Part shown: positions 40,601 to 54,412 of the stretch, one piece after another | How positions within the stretch are numbered: position 1 is the first letter of the stretch | How the letters are laid out: every line of letters begins with the position of its first letter | NCBI GenBank assembly: GCA_008694505.1 | Contig: VZDJ01007749.1 | Location: 7,721,790 to 7,785,789 of the forward strand | DNA length: 64,000 nucleotides | Direction of reading: 5' to 3' | DNA from: Cyanoderma ruficeps | Lineage: Eukaryota > Chordata > Aves > Passeriformes > Timaliidae | Notes under the pieces: model-generated | What the model was told of the DNA's origin: nothing | Databases searched by the model: none | Seen by the model: the letters and a program-made list of their open reading frames with translations, nothing else | Position numbers and translations under genes: made by a program

Positions 40601-41754
40601 GATAAACTTGCAGAGTTCTACAGCCATCTGCAGGAATGCACTGATACTGTGGCAGAACGGGGTGTCACTGTTTACTGTGTTTCTTCCTCAGGTGAGAGAT
40701 GTTAATAGCATTATAATGGATAGGCATGTATTGATCATTACCAATTAATCTAATTATGGAATAAAAATCAGTCTTCTTGAAAACATTATTGCATCATAAT
40801 AATGTGCTGTATCAGATTTTCCAAGGTAGTGAGCAGAAATCTGCCTTCATTAGTAAATTTTGATTTTTATTTTTTTTACTCCTGGGATGATAGTGAGTAC
40901 AGAAGCAAGTAATAAACCAGAAAACTAGAACACATATTCAGGAGTATCTGCTGTCCTACAGCCATTTTATTGTGTTGCTCTTCTCAGTGACTGGTGAACT
41001 TTTAACTCTGATAGTGGCGAGGGTGAAAACTACCAGTGAAAGAGTGAAGAACCCCATTGGGTCCTCAATTGCTCAGTAAATTTATTGCATTTAAAGCAGC
41101 TTAGCTGTAGGTTCCCCCACAGAACAAGATGGTTATTTGGAGAATGTAACCACATGGTCTATGGACTGCAGAGGTCAGGGTAGATAAAAATCTGACATGG
41201 CCTGTTACAAATGTCTTGGAGAGGTGAATGTGTGTAACTGCTGAAAAGGTATTCATCAAAAATATTTGCCTGTGGAGCTATGAAAATTATGGAAAAAGAG
41301 ATTGTGTTGTCTAGGCATGGATATAAATGTTTGGGGAGCTTAAAGAGACAATTCTAGACGTGTTACCACAGTAAGGGCAATTACCTTAACTACCTTGAGA
41401 GAAAGACATTATTAAGAGACTGCCCATATTTAAGGAGGAAATAGCAAAATTTCCATCGGAAGGAATGTTTCACGGAAGTGCGTAGATGCTTGTGAATTGC
41501 TTTGCACGTCATTGCTTCTGTGAAAATGTTTGCTGTATCAAATCTGTGGGGTTTATTTATGGGATTTGATAACTAAACGTTGTGGGGTTTATTTGTTATT
41601 TTAATAGCTTTTTTCTGTTATTTTTGTTATTGCTGCCTTCCCAGTCTGTCTTCATTTTTGAGACTCTCATTTACCGTGTAGAAAGGAGAATCTAAACACT
41701 GAATGCAAGATGAAAAAGGAATAAAGTTGACAGCAGCTTTTCCAGTGATTTGTT

Positions 41755-42320
41755 TAATACATTGAGGCATGACACAACAACAACAACAAAAATTCTTGGC
41801 GCGCTAGTGTAAGTTCACACCAGCCTGGCTTTTGCAGCCCTCTTATTTCCCTCTGCCACAACTTTGCCGCTGCTGTGACACTTGCAGGCCTGCTCGGCCG
41901 TGGTGCAGCTGATGCCCTGTCCATGCTCATATTTTTCTTATTGACAGTGAGTGTTCTTGCCAAACGCCAGGGACCATAGTCACATCTGTTTGTCTCCCAA
42001 GCTTGTCTGAGGCTGCTTGGGAACACTTTTTATCCAGAGGGCAGCTTTAACTAGGCCTAATACTCTGAAAAGCCTCTATTTGTAAATGCATACAATGAGG
42101 CGACAAGTTCCTGTTGTCTTTCCTTAAAAATTATTCCATTTGACACTGCTTGCTCCAGTCCCTGTCACCAGCATGTCAAAAGCCAGGTTTTCAGGCAAGG
42201 TGGTCTTAACAAGTTTTATTTTTTCCCTAATAAAATGCCTAGCTTCCCTCCAGAGCACTATTTATAAATGATAGCTGGAAGCAAGCTAGGGGTAAGTAGA
42301 GAGAAGGCAGGCAAATAGCT
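41755..42320. promoter_or_regulatory. Candidate conserved non-coding element (intronic)
   Basis: This 0.57-kb block contains clustered CpGs (TTGGCGCGC, TGCCGCTG, CTCGGCCGTG, AAACGCC, GAGGCGAC) in an intron where CpG is otherwise rare, and it has no transposon match. It also carries ordered TF-like words such as TATTTATAA and GGAACACTT. A 90-codon minus-strand open frame (41754-42026) covers part of it but shows no domain. I infer a candidate enhancer or an unclassified old exapted repeat. Only a cross-species alignment would decide. Confidence 0.3.
41774..41790. repeat. Short (CAA)n simple repeat
   Basis: About five CAA units lie at the edge of the candidate conserved block. Confidence 0.9.
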
Positions 42321-42526
42321 TTCTTCCTTTCTGTAATCCACGCTCTTCTGATTTAATGCTAAGAAACATAATGCTGAACCTAGCCTGATTGAGGGTCAGA
42401 GTTCTCCCTACTTTATAATACCCCCATTACAGGCATTTCAAAATGTACTGTGCGGCTTCACAACTCTGCTTCTTTTTGTCTAACCTGCCAGTTCCAGAGC
42501 AGTAATAGTTCTTGTCTGATCCTCTC

Positions 42527-42545
42527 TAAATAAATAAATAAATAA
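42527..42545. repeat. Short (TAAA)n simple repeat
   Basis: About five TAAA units form a small tetranucleotide microsatellite between two candidate conserved blocks. Confidence 0.9.
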
Positions 42546-42559
42546 GAGCTTTTTTGTTT

Positions 42560-42870
42560 TGCTGTGATTTACACTGGCAGAGCATATCAGATGTTAAGCC
42601 CTGGTGAAGGCAAATGCAGCTTTACAATCACAAGTTGGCTGAACATTTGATGGTAGTGGCCATCAAACTGGATTTGACAAAGCTTAATTGGTGCTCCAGC
42701 ATATTGTTATTTATTTGCGGTGTAGGGAATTTTTGACGACGACAAAGAAATGCCCACCCTCACCTTGGCTGGCCATGGGGTTGTTGTGATCGGCAAAGGC
42801 AAATGATTCATTTATGCTGAAGGAACAAGGCTGCCTTTCAGACGTTCATTGATTTTAAATTAAAAAGTAA
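42560..42870. promoter_or_regulatory. Candidate conserved non-coding element with internal hairpin
   Basis: This non-repetitive block has CpGs (TTTGCGGTG, GACGACGAC, GATCGGC, CAGACGTT) and balanced composition. It contains an exact 8-bp inverted repeat, TTTGATGG (42646-42653) and CCATCAAA (42660-42667), separated by six bases. Together with the block at 41.75-42.32 kb it forms a compositional island near the middle of the largest measurable intron. An enhancer role is inference only. Confidence 0.3.
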
Positions 42871-44798
42871 CTGCTGTGTTCTACATGAAGGGTGACAACA
42901 ATAACAAAGTAGTCCTTACTTGGTGTTATTTGTTGCAACTCCATTCCCTGTGCCTGGAGGAAAAGTGGGGAGACCCCAGTACTATAATCTTACAGATCAA
43001 TAATCTAGATATCTCAATGTAGTGTAACAGATAATCAATTCTGGTAAAATAACTCAAATGCTGCTCACTGTTACTGCTGCGGCTCAGGTCTTCAGGTTCA
43101 ATTGCCTGACTTTATTAATTTTTATCTTTCATCCTACTTGTATTCCTGGGGACCTTCTCCCTTTTTCATTCAGAAAACAAGAGTTTCACACTGTAGAACG
43201 TATAATTTATCACACAACTTATTTTGCATGTTTGATACCAATGTTAAATACTGATCCATTGGTGATCAAACATCTCAAATATTTCTCTAATTACTGTTTC
43301 CCTATATTGTATTTAAATATTCATTTTTTTTATCGTGCAAACAGTTATGAAAGTGGTGCACTTTATGATTTCTTTCTAAAGTCAGAACTGACAATTTTCA
43401 TCCTGTTATTTTACTAGTTCAACTGTGTTGAGTTTCTGGATATTAAAATAGGATAAAATTTCATGTTGGAATTGCAAGGAAAATGTGTCTTAAAACAAAG
43501 GAAAAAGTGTCAAAATAAGGGTTCACTAGGTGAAGCTAGAGTGCACTTCTCTGTGAAACGTAAGTTTCTTGGGATATTTTATTATTTAAATACAAGCACT
43601 GTGGTACTTGTTAATCTACTGTATCTTTTTAGAAGAGATATGCAGAGAATTGTCATCTTAGTCATCAAGGCATTGTTGTCATTCTTTTACATTATTGAGC
43701 AGATCTGAGGTCTCTCAACAGTATATGACCATTTGTTATTCATTTAGAAGCAGCCCAGCTTTAAAAAGTTTATAAATGCCATAAAGGGTAAGTCATATAT
43801 CCACACTGAAAACAGATCCCATGCGTGACAGTGTTACTATGCTGCAGTGGATTGTCAGATGCAATTTTCAGCTTGTAACTTTACCAAAATTCACTACGTT
43901 TATGTGGTAAGAAACACATTTCTCAGTAACATTTATGGATAAATATTAAAACTGTGCAGTTCAGAAATTACTGCATTTTTCTGCCCTTCTGTTCTGGTTC
44001 TTTCAAAAAAAAAAAGTCAGGTACATATATTCAATTCTGCAGACATTGTATATTACTTAAGAAAAATAATAACTGTAATTGTCCTTTGAGATTCTATTCC
44101 AAAAGTCAGCACTTGAAAATTCCAAATTTACCATTTTCTGTGGTACTGATTTCTAACAGCTGGGTTTAATGCAATAATTTGCTTGTTTGCCATCCTCTGC
44201 CTCTCCATCAATTTTCCAGTCTCCAAGTACAAGCTCATAATTGTTCAAGAAGCCTACCAGATACTGTGCTTCCGTGGCATTCTCACAACTTGCCAGTGAA
44301 TTAGGAGAGGATAAATTGTTATGCTGCAAGTTTATTTCATGCACCTTTGAAGAGTTTACTGTTTCATGTTTTTCTCATTCATTCTTCATCTTACTAAAAA
44401 AATTGATAATATTTTCCGTGTAATAAATGTTGCTCTGACAGTCAAGCATTACGAGACAATTGATAACCTACAAACAGCATTGTGATCTCTTTAGATAATT
44501 AATCTTCACTATTTTCCTGTCAGGAGCAACAGTGTTTTTGTTTTATGTTGAGCTGGAAAGATTGCCAGTTTTGAAAATTAAAAAGCATTCCCTTTATATT
44601 TATATTTATTCATTCCAGTAGCAATTTATGATGCTGCATTTAGATACTGAGCACTTGTCAACAAACATAATTATGTTTCGATATAAACAAGATTGGTGGC
44701 TTGACTGTGCAGCTTCATCTTGGTTGAGAATGTTTTGATATAGGTTCAGATTATACAAGCTGTGTATTTATGTGGCAGTTTTCTTCCTTTGTTAATAG

Positions 44799-44945
<147 letters not shown>

Positions 44946-47913
44946 TAAATCTCTAAATACAAAGCAGTAGGTCAGTGACCTGGGGAAAAGCTTGATAAAT
45001 TCAGTAACTTCCCATATCACTCCAGATATGTTCTATCCTTATTTATTAATAAAGATTAAGAAATAAATAGGCTCCCTCCATTCTCCCACAATCATTGCAA
45101 ATTTCCAGTCCTTTGTAGCATAGCCCTTCTTTAAAGACAGTAAATCTTTTTTCATATACTAGGACAGATAAGATTACTGCTTATGTCTCTTCAAACATTG
45201 CAAAAAATGAGATCTGAGACATCTTTGTTTTCTACATATGAATGCTCTAAATACCGTGCACAATAAAGTTAGGATCCTTGATGAATTCTTGGGTAAACAA
45301 TCAAAATTGTGGTGATAAAGCTGTGAAACAGAGCTTTAAAATTAGGGCTGTAGATTAAACAGGACGCACTTGCAAGCACATTTCTGAAAGATTTTTACAG
45401 ATGCGAGGTCACAGCCATTGGTTGCATTCTGCTGATGTCACAGCTGTGAAATGACTTTTTCAATACTTAGCAGTGATTTATAGGACTCTCATCAGTTTGT
45501 TGTATTAATTATATATGTGCATACTGGAAGGATTACATTGTGTGTGTGCCCATGTGAGCCTTTAGATATATTTCTAATACAGAAATCTGGATTGCATGTC
45601 CTAGTCATACATAAATTACTGCAGCAACATATGCAACACATAGAATTTTCAAATATATTTCAAGTACCTGTCTTTAGAGAAGCCTAATACTTGTATTCTA
45701 ACTGAATTCCCCCTCCTGAAACTTCCTTGTTTCAAACCTCAGTGGCAGAAACAGACCAGGAATACTATTAAAAATGTTATAAAAGCACCTTAGTGGCAAT
45801 AGTATGAAAAAAAGAGAATCTATGGGTCAACTTCTAAGACTCTGAACATATGTGAACCGAGAAAGAAAAATACTTAATGGCTGAAGAGAGAATAATGTAA
45901 TTATTTCTACAAGGTGATTTTCACTTCACAACTTTCAAGTACTAGAGGATGTCATTTTGTACTGAGAGGTTATCAAGTATCGTGAAATTAATTTTATTAT
46001 TCACTTTACCTTGAACTTCCAGTGTTCAGAATTTTATTTTACAAGCTGACTCCTCTGCATAAGTTTGCAAAGCCAATATTTTGATACTAAGGCAAATATG
46101 TGGTCATTCAATGTTATGTGTCCATGAACTCACAGTTTTAGAAATTGTTTTGCCCCAAAGTTTGTCTTTATGTGAAAAGCGACAGAGCATAATGGTGGAT
46201 AAAGGTATCCACCGTTAACTGATGAAACTTTTCAAGTTCAAGGTAATCTTTTCAATTTTGTTTTGATCAGGAGGATTGAGATTTTTTTTGTGGTGTTAGA
46301 AAAGTTGTTTATCTACACTTCCTCCTTGTGAGTTTTTATGCAAATAGAACCTTTTGTAAACATTGAATAAGCTTGTACCTATGTATAGGTAATGTATAGC
46401 ACTCTAGAGATTATTGCAGTTTTCTCAAAGGCTAACCTTCCTACAGCTAAATTACTGTTTGTCTGTCACAGGCCTTGTTTTTTGTCAGTGTTCCATATGA
46501 TTTTATGAAAGAAACGGGGTTTTCTTTTAGAATGAATGTACATTTGGAAATTTGGATTAAAATAAGAGATTGCTTATTTGATTGTTCTTTCAGTAGTTTA
46601 ATGAGCTAAGATATGGGACTAGATGGGCTTTATTTTATGTGGAAGAATTTGTGAACTTCTTTCTTGAAAGAAAAAAGGACAGAAGTTGTTAACATGAACA
46701 GAAGCTGGAAATGAAGAAAGCATTCTAATAATTCTTCACATTTAATGTCATATTGAAACCTAAAAGGCTGTCTGTAAATTACTCATTTACTGCAGGTGTT
46801 TTCCTTATATGGACTGCAAATTTGCAAAATTTCTTCTGAGTCAATATGTAAGAGTGCTTTCTAAATTCTCATCTGCATTTGGAAAAAAATATGTTGGTAA
46901 ATTTACTCTTGTAAAAATCTGCACAGTGCTGCAAATGTTCATTTGTGCCTTTATGTTCAGTAGTACTGATGGGAACGACTGGTGATCCTAACGAGGCATC
47001 AAAACGCTGGGTTTGAGTCTCACAAGGGTAGCACCTGCTACTTTCAGACACCTTACAAAGCCACAGACTTTTGTAGCAAGCAGTGTGATTGGTTAAACAT
47101 TTATTAATTGTGACAAGAACACCCAATTTATTTCAGTACTCCAGCTTATTTACTGCTCTTTCACCTTTGTATTTTGTATTGAAAAAGTAAAATGAATATT
47201 GATAGAGTTAGATATTGATTTCTAAATTTATAGCCCGTTCTCAGCCTGCAGTCAAAGTCACATACCAATAGGTTTGTGTATATTAGTAACAAAGGATGTA
47301 GCTTTACTTGTACAGCATTGAGAAACTATTGAAGCAAGAAAGTTTGAGCAGCACAGAGCATTTTATAGTTTCAAAAATGTCATTTGTAAAGGTGAAGAAA
47401 AGATGTGTTGTATAGCAGTGAAGAAAATGGGAGATAATACAGGCATGGATGGTTAGGAACTGACATTACTGATACAGAGTGTCATATTCTGTCTTTTTTC
47501 CTAGCATAAATTTTCTATTTTGTGGATATTTCATATATCCCATATGTGTGTTGTTGAACCTAGGTAGTTAATTAATCAACAAAAAACTGATACTAGTAAA
47601 AATTGATTAGTTCCCACAATTGAAGTATGAGGTGGTGTAGATTTTAAATACTCTTTTGCATGACTTCTTCCGTGAAACCAGTATTATTGCAGTCATTCTG
47701 TTCACATGTGAGAGCAGGTCATTCTCAATGACCTTCTGCCCCCTCTGACTATCTGGGTGGTAGAGCTATTTCATGTGACACCCTGACATATTTCACTGAA
47801 GCCATGCAGTGCTCTCAAGTTTGTATAAGGACCTCTTAGACAAACTAATCCATTGTCTTGGAAACAGCCCTGCCAATACTAGGTCCAGTTTAATGAAAAT
47901 AATAATAAAATAG

Positions 47914-47926
47914 CAACAACAACAAC
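47914..47926. repeat. Short (CAA)n simple repeat
   Basis: Four CAA units follow an AAT-rich stretch. It is a small microsatellite. Confidence 0.85.
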
Positions 47927-49689
47927 GATTTTGCTAGAGAAAGAACTTTCTTTGCCAAGGTAGTGTTACTACTTGAAACACATGCATTGGAATCTTTGCA
48001 GTAATTTCTGTCTTAGATTATCTAGTTTAAGTCTCATATCCAACTAATAGGTGCTACAGAATTTTAGATACCATACACGAAATATGCATTTATCCCAGTT
48101 CCTTTCTAATTGACTCTTCTGTACAAGATTTCTGGTTTTTATCATCTCCTGTTAAATCCCTGAGTTATTTTAGATTTTTTTTTTTAATAACAAACCTCTA
48201 AGTCTTAAATGTTAAGAAAAAAAATCATCAAATTCTGCTTTACATCTCGTATTTGTATGCCTTGTAAATAGTAATTTATTTCTATTTTAAAACAGTCTTT
48301 TTACTCTGGTGTTGCATAGTGTGGTTTACAGTTTGGGGCAATGTTAAAAACCTGCAAAAACCAATTATAAGAAAAGAAAGCTATTTTGTATTTAAAATGT
48401 AGAAAATGTTTATATAGAATAGATAAATTACTATGCATGTAATGGGCACTTTAATACTTAACTTTTGCAAAAACAAATTTCAGATGTCGTATTCTTTATC
48501 TAGTTGCATGTTCCATGCACATGCTGCACTTCAGGCTGGTCCTGATTGAAATGACCAAGTTAAAAGTTGCATTTTAAAGAATGTGTTTTAATGAAAAATA
48601 TGACAGTTTCTTAATTACAGCAGAAATACTGAGCACTGCTGTAATGCCATCATGACTCACTTTAACAAGGTAATCAAAAGGGTACATGTTTTCATTCCTT
48701 TTTAAAAATTGCCAGTGGAACAGCTAAGCAAACTATTTTGCTGATGCTTAATATGTCAGTGATTAAAAATCAGACCTGAATATCTGCAGAATCAAAATGA
48801 TGATTTAAAAAAGATTGTGATTACAGTGTGATAACAGAGGTGGCTGAGGCTAAGTTTGTTGTGAAGGTCAACTTAGTGCCATAGTTTCAGAGGAAAGGTA
48901 AACTTTCAGGTACTTGGATGAACTGACCGTAAATTTCCAAAACTCTAGACAAACTCTTATAAGCCCATTTTCTTTTTAACTTGATTCACTGCTTTTCTTT
49001 CTACCAAATGTACAACTCTATAGGCAGAAATCCCTTGTCACAGGGCAATACAACATTGACATGTTGGGAATCCTTTCCCTTATTGCATTATTCATACCCT
49101 TAGTCTGCCAAAGTCCTTCCTGGCATACACTCCACGCCTGCCTGGTTGTCCAGCCCATGGACACTCATTTTTCTTTGGTTGGTATCTGCAACAAGTTATA
49201 TTTTAGGGACTTCTCTGTGTTTCTTTGTTTCTTCTACCATATTGTGTCACTAAACTAAAAATTAAAAGATTGCAGAGTGCCATCCAGTATTGAAAGCTGC
49301 TGTCCCTTCAGAGCAAAAGGCTTTCTGTGTTGAGCTTGAGGTGGCTGGTTCAGGCAAGGCATCTTACATATAAGCACCAGAGTTCAGAAAGTTCAGTAGC
49401 AAATTCAGAAGACCTGCAGTTCAACCAGAACAAGCTTATCTTGGAAAATTGCTGATGGGTTTCTTGTGATCTAGAGAGAAGACAATATTCTACAGGCTGT
49501 ACACGCAGCCACTCTAAAGTCAAGAAGAAACATTCCGATTTATAGAAGATGACTGTACCTGTCTTTTCTAAGTGCTGTTGTCTTTTGAAATGTGAAAGCT
49601 TCAAAAATAATTCCCTGCATTACTCTGGGAGTCTTTCCTAAGGTAGCTGTTTGTGGTTATGGAAACCATTCAAATTGCCTCTGCTGGGA

Positions 49690-49752
49690 GCTGAACTTCA
49701 AGGTCCTTATGAGTCCCTTCCAACTTGAGACGTTCTGTGATTCTATGGATTT
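49690..49752 (+). mobile_element. CR1 LINE 3' terminus, plus orientation
   Basis: AAGGTCCTTATGAGTCCCTT, then CCAACTTGAGACGTTCTGTG, then ATTCTATGGAT match the extreme 3' end of CR1, including the start of the terminal ATTCTATG-type repeat. Only about 60 bp is recognisable, so this is a very short or heavily decayed insertion. Confidence 0.85.
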
Positions 49753-50887
49753 TTGGCTTCACTTTCAAGAACCATAAACCAGCTTACCAGAGAATATAAC
49801 CAATGAGAGCACCCTTAAAATAGTGGAAGTTTGGGGAAAAATGGCTAAAGCAGGCATTATTTTCAAGTTTCAAAGGTATGTTTCATTAAACAGTTGTACA
49901 CTTGAGGACTAGCTTTGAGTGAAACAGAGTTGTCAGTAGGGAGGCTCATCCTCAAGGGCAGTTATGTGCTCTGCAAGTTCTGCACATTCTCTGCCAGATA
50001 TTATAATAAAGTGGTTCCCCACAGAGAGGAGCCACCTCCTTTTTATCTGCAGTTTGTTAGAACCATCACCTTCCTCAGATGGGCAAATGGATGTCCTGTA
50101 GTTTCTCTAGAACTCAGCAATAAAAGAAGTACCTGATATTTCTGTCAGTCAGTTTTAGGCTGGTAATTCCAAAGGATTTTTGTTAAAGCATAGATGGTTT
50201 GGCAGTTAAAATGTGCACTTTTTCCTCAGTCAGCATAACTTCTTATCCCAGCTCTCCACAGTAACCTCTCAATTGCTGGTGGTTATTTTTTTCTTTCTCC
50301 TGAGGGAATAGGGAGCACTGCTGCAAACAGTCCCTGGTAGAGATTATGGAAGAACCACTTTTCTTAAAGGTTTTTCAGCATATGATTCACTTCTTGTATA
50401 AAGAAGGAGGTCTGTGCATAAACCTCATAGATTTATGCAGAAGGTTTTGCCACTTCAGAGGAATAAAAATACCTGTGTACCATGTGAGAAAATAAAATTC
50501 ATTGATCAGGTTTCCAGTGCAGGTAAGATTTCTGTCTTTCTGTAAGAGCCTTGCAATTGGTGGAAAAATTCCTAATGAAATCTGTTGTACATACTCTGGA
50601 TTTCACAAAAAAAAATTTTTGCTTTGGATTTCCCCTGGGTTTCATTGTAAAATTGCAAGCCTTTCTGTAAAAGTGAGGGAATGCTTATCAGGTGAAATTC
50701 ATTTTGCTGAATTTTTGGGGGGTTTAAACAGAACTTTGAAATGTCCCCAGTGAGAATGCTTTTTCCAAAGTGCCATCCAGTGACAGTGTTTCTGTCATCA
50801 AACACAAGGCATAAAACAAAGACCTTCTTTGGACTGAAGTGAAAAGACAGTCTTGGGTGTTCAAGAGAGGGATACAGATAGATACAG

Positions 50888-50912
50888 ATTTATCCCTTAC
50901 AGAGGGATAAAT
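50888..50912. repeat. 9-bp inverted repeat, 7-nt loop
   Basis: ATTTATCCC (50888-50896) and GGGATAAAT (50904-50912) are exact reverse complements. Just upstream, a GATACAGATA unit is repeated in tandem. This is a small potential hairpin with no known role. Confidence 0.7.
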
Positions 50913-53561
50913 GGCAATCTAAGAATGCCAGCTCTTCCAACCAATTTTATAGCAGCAGACTGAATGGGCATGAAGTTGCGCTCCACACACAGTGTAATGG
51001 AATGGAAGGAGAAGAGCACCTGGAAATCCAATTCCAAATAATCTGTGTTTCTGGATAACCAGTTGTACCTAAAATTCAGTGTCACAATCTTGATTGGTGT
51101 GTGAATTTATGTTTATATATTCAGGAGAGTTGAAAATAGATTTAAATCCAGAGTCTCTGCTTCAAGACAGAGTGTGTTTACCCAGGCCACATTTAATACC
51201 CCTTGAGATGGGGTAGCAGGAATGAAATTATGACAGTGCAGACATCGACAGAACTCTGCTGTGGATATGGGATAAACACAGAGGCTTCCAGCACCTGCTG
51301 GAGTCACAGCTAGGTCCTCTCTGCTATTCTTATCTCTGTTAGCTACAATAAAATTCAATGCAAGCCGACTCACCTGAACATAATCGTTCTCAGGTTATTC
51401 TTTAGACAGTCTTAGCTCAGTATGAGGGATGTGTAAAAGGCTGGTGAAATAATGCAGTCTCAAATATTAGCTAAATAATTTTCATAGCATTCTCATAGCT
51501 GAGTTGTTTTAGTTTTGTTTTGGTGTTTTGTGTTATTTTAGTAAATACACAGCCATATGTACTGAATTTTGAAAACCACTGCGGGTACTGAGTTATAAAA
51601 TCACCATACAGCTGTTGGCTGTGCTTCTGAAGCTGTGTCTGTGCAATTACCCAAAACAATTTTAAGAACATAAACATCTAGGCAGTCTGATTCCCCTTTT
51701 GCTAGTGAGAGAGAGCTGGCATAAAAAGATAGACTACAGCAATGTATTATTCTGATTACTTTCCTTGTGTATCAGGATCAGTCCCTACTGGTCTGAGCTC
51801 ATCTGTCTGGTGAGGAGTCAGAAAAAGAAAAAGAATAGATGAAATATTAAATGCTTTCAGAAAATGAGGGGGAAAGTGCACCAGCTTTTAAAAAGAACCA
51901 GCATGTATCATTTCTGCTTCCATTGGCTGTTTATCCAACATCAATACAACACTTTAGGAGCCAAATTACTAAACAAGCTGCCAATTAGGCTTGCAGTCAG
52001 CTGGATAGATTAGTGGCTAAGAGAGGCAGATACAAGATTTTCATCTCTTGAGCCAATTACGCAAGTGAATTACCATCCACAATGCTCCTTGGAAGATTTG
52101 AGGTAGAAAGACTGACTCTGCTGTGATAGACATAAGTGAGATCCAGGGTAGGGGGTAAGGGTTAGCAGGCCATGTATTGCAAAAATTACCCAAGCAAAAA
52201 GAGATCCTTCTAGGAAAGGATTTAAAGGATTTAAGGCTGCTGGGAGCGATAGAAGAGGAAATAATAGTTGTGGTATGCTCTGCGAAGGCATTGCTGTTCT
52301 GCTCACAAGTCTTAATCATACAAAAGAAAGATGAAAGGGCAAGACTATATTTATGTACAGTGTCATTTTCTCAGAACTGTTTAAAACCCCATTTTTTTAA
52401 CATCAGAAATAGTTCGGTGGCCAGAGATGAAATTACTTCACTGTGCCTTCATTTGTTTCTTACAGCTTGGGGAGGTTGAGAGGGGGAAAAAGAAACACAA
52501 CAAAAAACCCACACATTTTCTTAAATAAGGGTTATCTGAGAGCTTGATCCTAGCTGTATTCTGGTTTTATTCAGCCCAGTGTAAGCCAAACATGCTTGAT
52601 GTTAGTCTTATGCAACAATTGGACCATACAAATAAATATTGTCACAATAGTGGTTTATGAAGTAACAGCTCCTTTATTATTCTATAATAAATGATAACTT
52701 CAGTGGTGAGCTTTGAATTTGTAGAAGCATTTTGCAAATAAAATGGGTCTGTCGGATCAAAACTGTTCATAGGCTCATTTGTTTCCTGCTGACAATGTTG
52801 TACACTGGTGTAACATTGTTTCTTAAATATGAAGCAAATTTAAAAGCTGAACTTTTGCAAGCTGCTGTATCCAAAAATGATTAAACAGATGTGGAGCCTG
52901 CAGCAGCATTAGACCTCTGATCTGATTTTAGCTTACAGATGGAATTAAATTAATTCATGGCAATCACTGTAAAATCAAGGGTATGGCACTGAATGCTAGT
53001 GTACTGTTTAACCAGGACATACCTGTCTCAACAGCTGTTAAGAAAAAATTACCTGCCTTTATTTTTCACTGAAACCTGCCTTTAATACCATCATAAGTAT
53101 CATACCAAAATTAAACAAATGTGATGAGATTTTTACTTTCCACTTCCCAGTTTTGTAACTTACTACTCAGAGATTTCATATTCCATGTATGTAAGGTCAT
53201 ATGCATAAAAAATGTAGACCTTGAAGTGTGTCTGTTCATATGCACAAAGATTTGAGCATTGGCCTTTTTTCTTTCAGCTGGCAGTATTGCAGGGAGAAGG
53301 AACATAAGCTGAGGGTATTTTACAGTGCTGTCTTTTCAAGCAAGTTGCTGTGCCTTAATGTTTGCTTCTCCCTCGTATAATGGCAGCCACTTCTACATGC
53401 AGGCTACTCATGTGGTAGATCAGGAGCCAATTGTTAGGGTTGCATTAGTAGGAAAGAAAGGTGTACTGCACAGGAGAGTCCTACAAATTATTAGTGCAGG
53501 GATATCCTTTTAACACCTGGAAACCTCATGCGGCAAAAAAAATATAAAAACATATCCCCAC

Positions 53562-53620
53562 TCTTTTTTTTTTTCCTTTTTTTATCTTGTTTTTGGTTTT
53601 TGGGTTTGGTTTTTTTTTTG
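53562..53620. repeat. T-rich low-complexity tract
   Basis: Runs of T broken by CC, ATC and GGG make a polypyrimidine/T-rich stretch. It gives rise to spurious lysine-rich open frames on the minus strand (71 and 75 codons). Confidence 0.85.
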
Positions 53621-54144
53621 TAAGCTGGTTCTGCATAGTTATTTTTTGTGGGACAACACAATGGGTTGGTTTTGCTCTTGCTCCTGGGTGGGTCAAGACT
53701 GAACACGTCCCAGAGGTAACACAGCCCTTTTCAAGGCCATGTGCTTGGACCATTCTCTCTAACAGACCCTACTGGCTAGTCCAAGAAGTGCTATAGGCAT
53801 GAATTAAAAACTGAACTTGAAGATGAATATTGCAAGGACAATTACTGCTTTTAATTAGAAAATAAAAGCCCAAAGCACAGGAATGAGGGTCAGGGGAATA
53901 GCACACAGTGTAGCATGATTTTTAAGAGCTCTCTCCTGTCATGCAGTCTATCAGCAATGCAAATGTTGGGGTTTTTTTCCCAACCTGCTGATTGCACATG
54001 AAATGGAGGAAGAGGGCAATACCACTATCTGTATTCTTTGGATTCAAGTAAAATATGTTGCATTACAGATAAATTTTTCAAGTGATGGGTAAAAAAATGC
54101 AGAACTGTTAAAGGCAGACATAGATAGTTTTCATATAAAAACTA

Positions 54145-54165
54145 ACTATTCTGCAATAGAATAGT
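54145..54165. repeat. 8-bp inverted repeat, 5-nt loop
   Basis: ACTATTCT (54145-54152) and AGAATAGT (54158-54165) are exact reverse complements around GCAAT. This is a small hairpin in AT-rich intron and likely coincidental. Confidence 0.6.
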
Positions 54166-54372
54166 CAGGGTATATTAAATATTTTTCACAATTCAAATAA
54201 AAGCAATCTGTATTCACCTCATTTATGAGGAGTAATTAATCAATTAGTGATATAGGCAAGATGGATGAGGTTTTGGTTTTGCTTTATTCTTGCTGCAGTA
54301 CAAAATTATCCATTGGACAGTGCATGTTGTTTGTTTACCCAAAAGCAGGTTGTGAAACCAAGCATATGATGC

Positions 54373-54412
54373 ATTCTCTTTTCTTTCTTTTTCTCTTTTC
54401 TTTTTTTTTTTT
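54373..54412. repeat. Polypyrimidine (TTTCT)n-like tract
   Basis: A 40-bp C/T-only stretch ends in a run of T. It is a low-complexity intronic sequence and not next to any identified acceptor. Confidence 0.85.

Noticed and set aside
43058..43417. 119-codon plus-strand open frame rich in F, L and I
   Set aside because: Hydrophobic composition is that of translated T-rich intron. There are no conserved motifs or splice signals.
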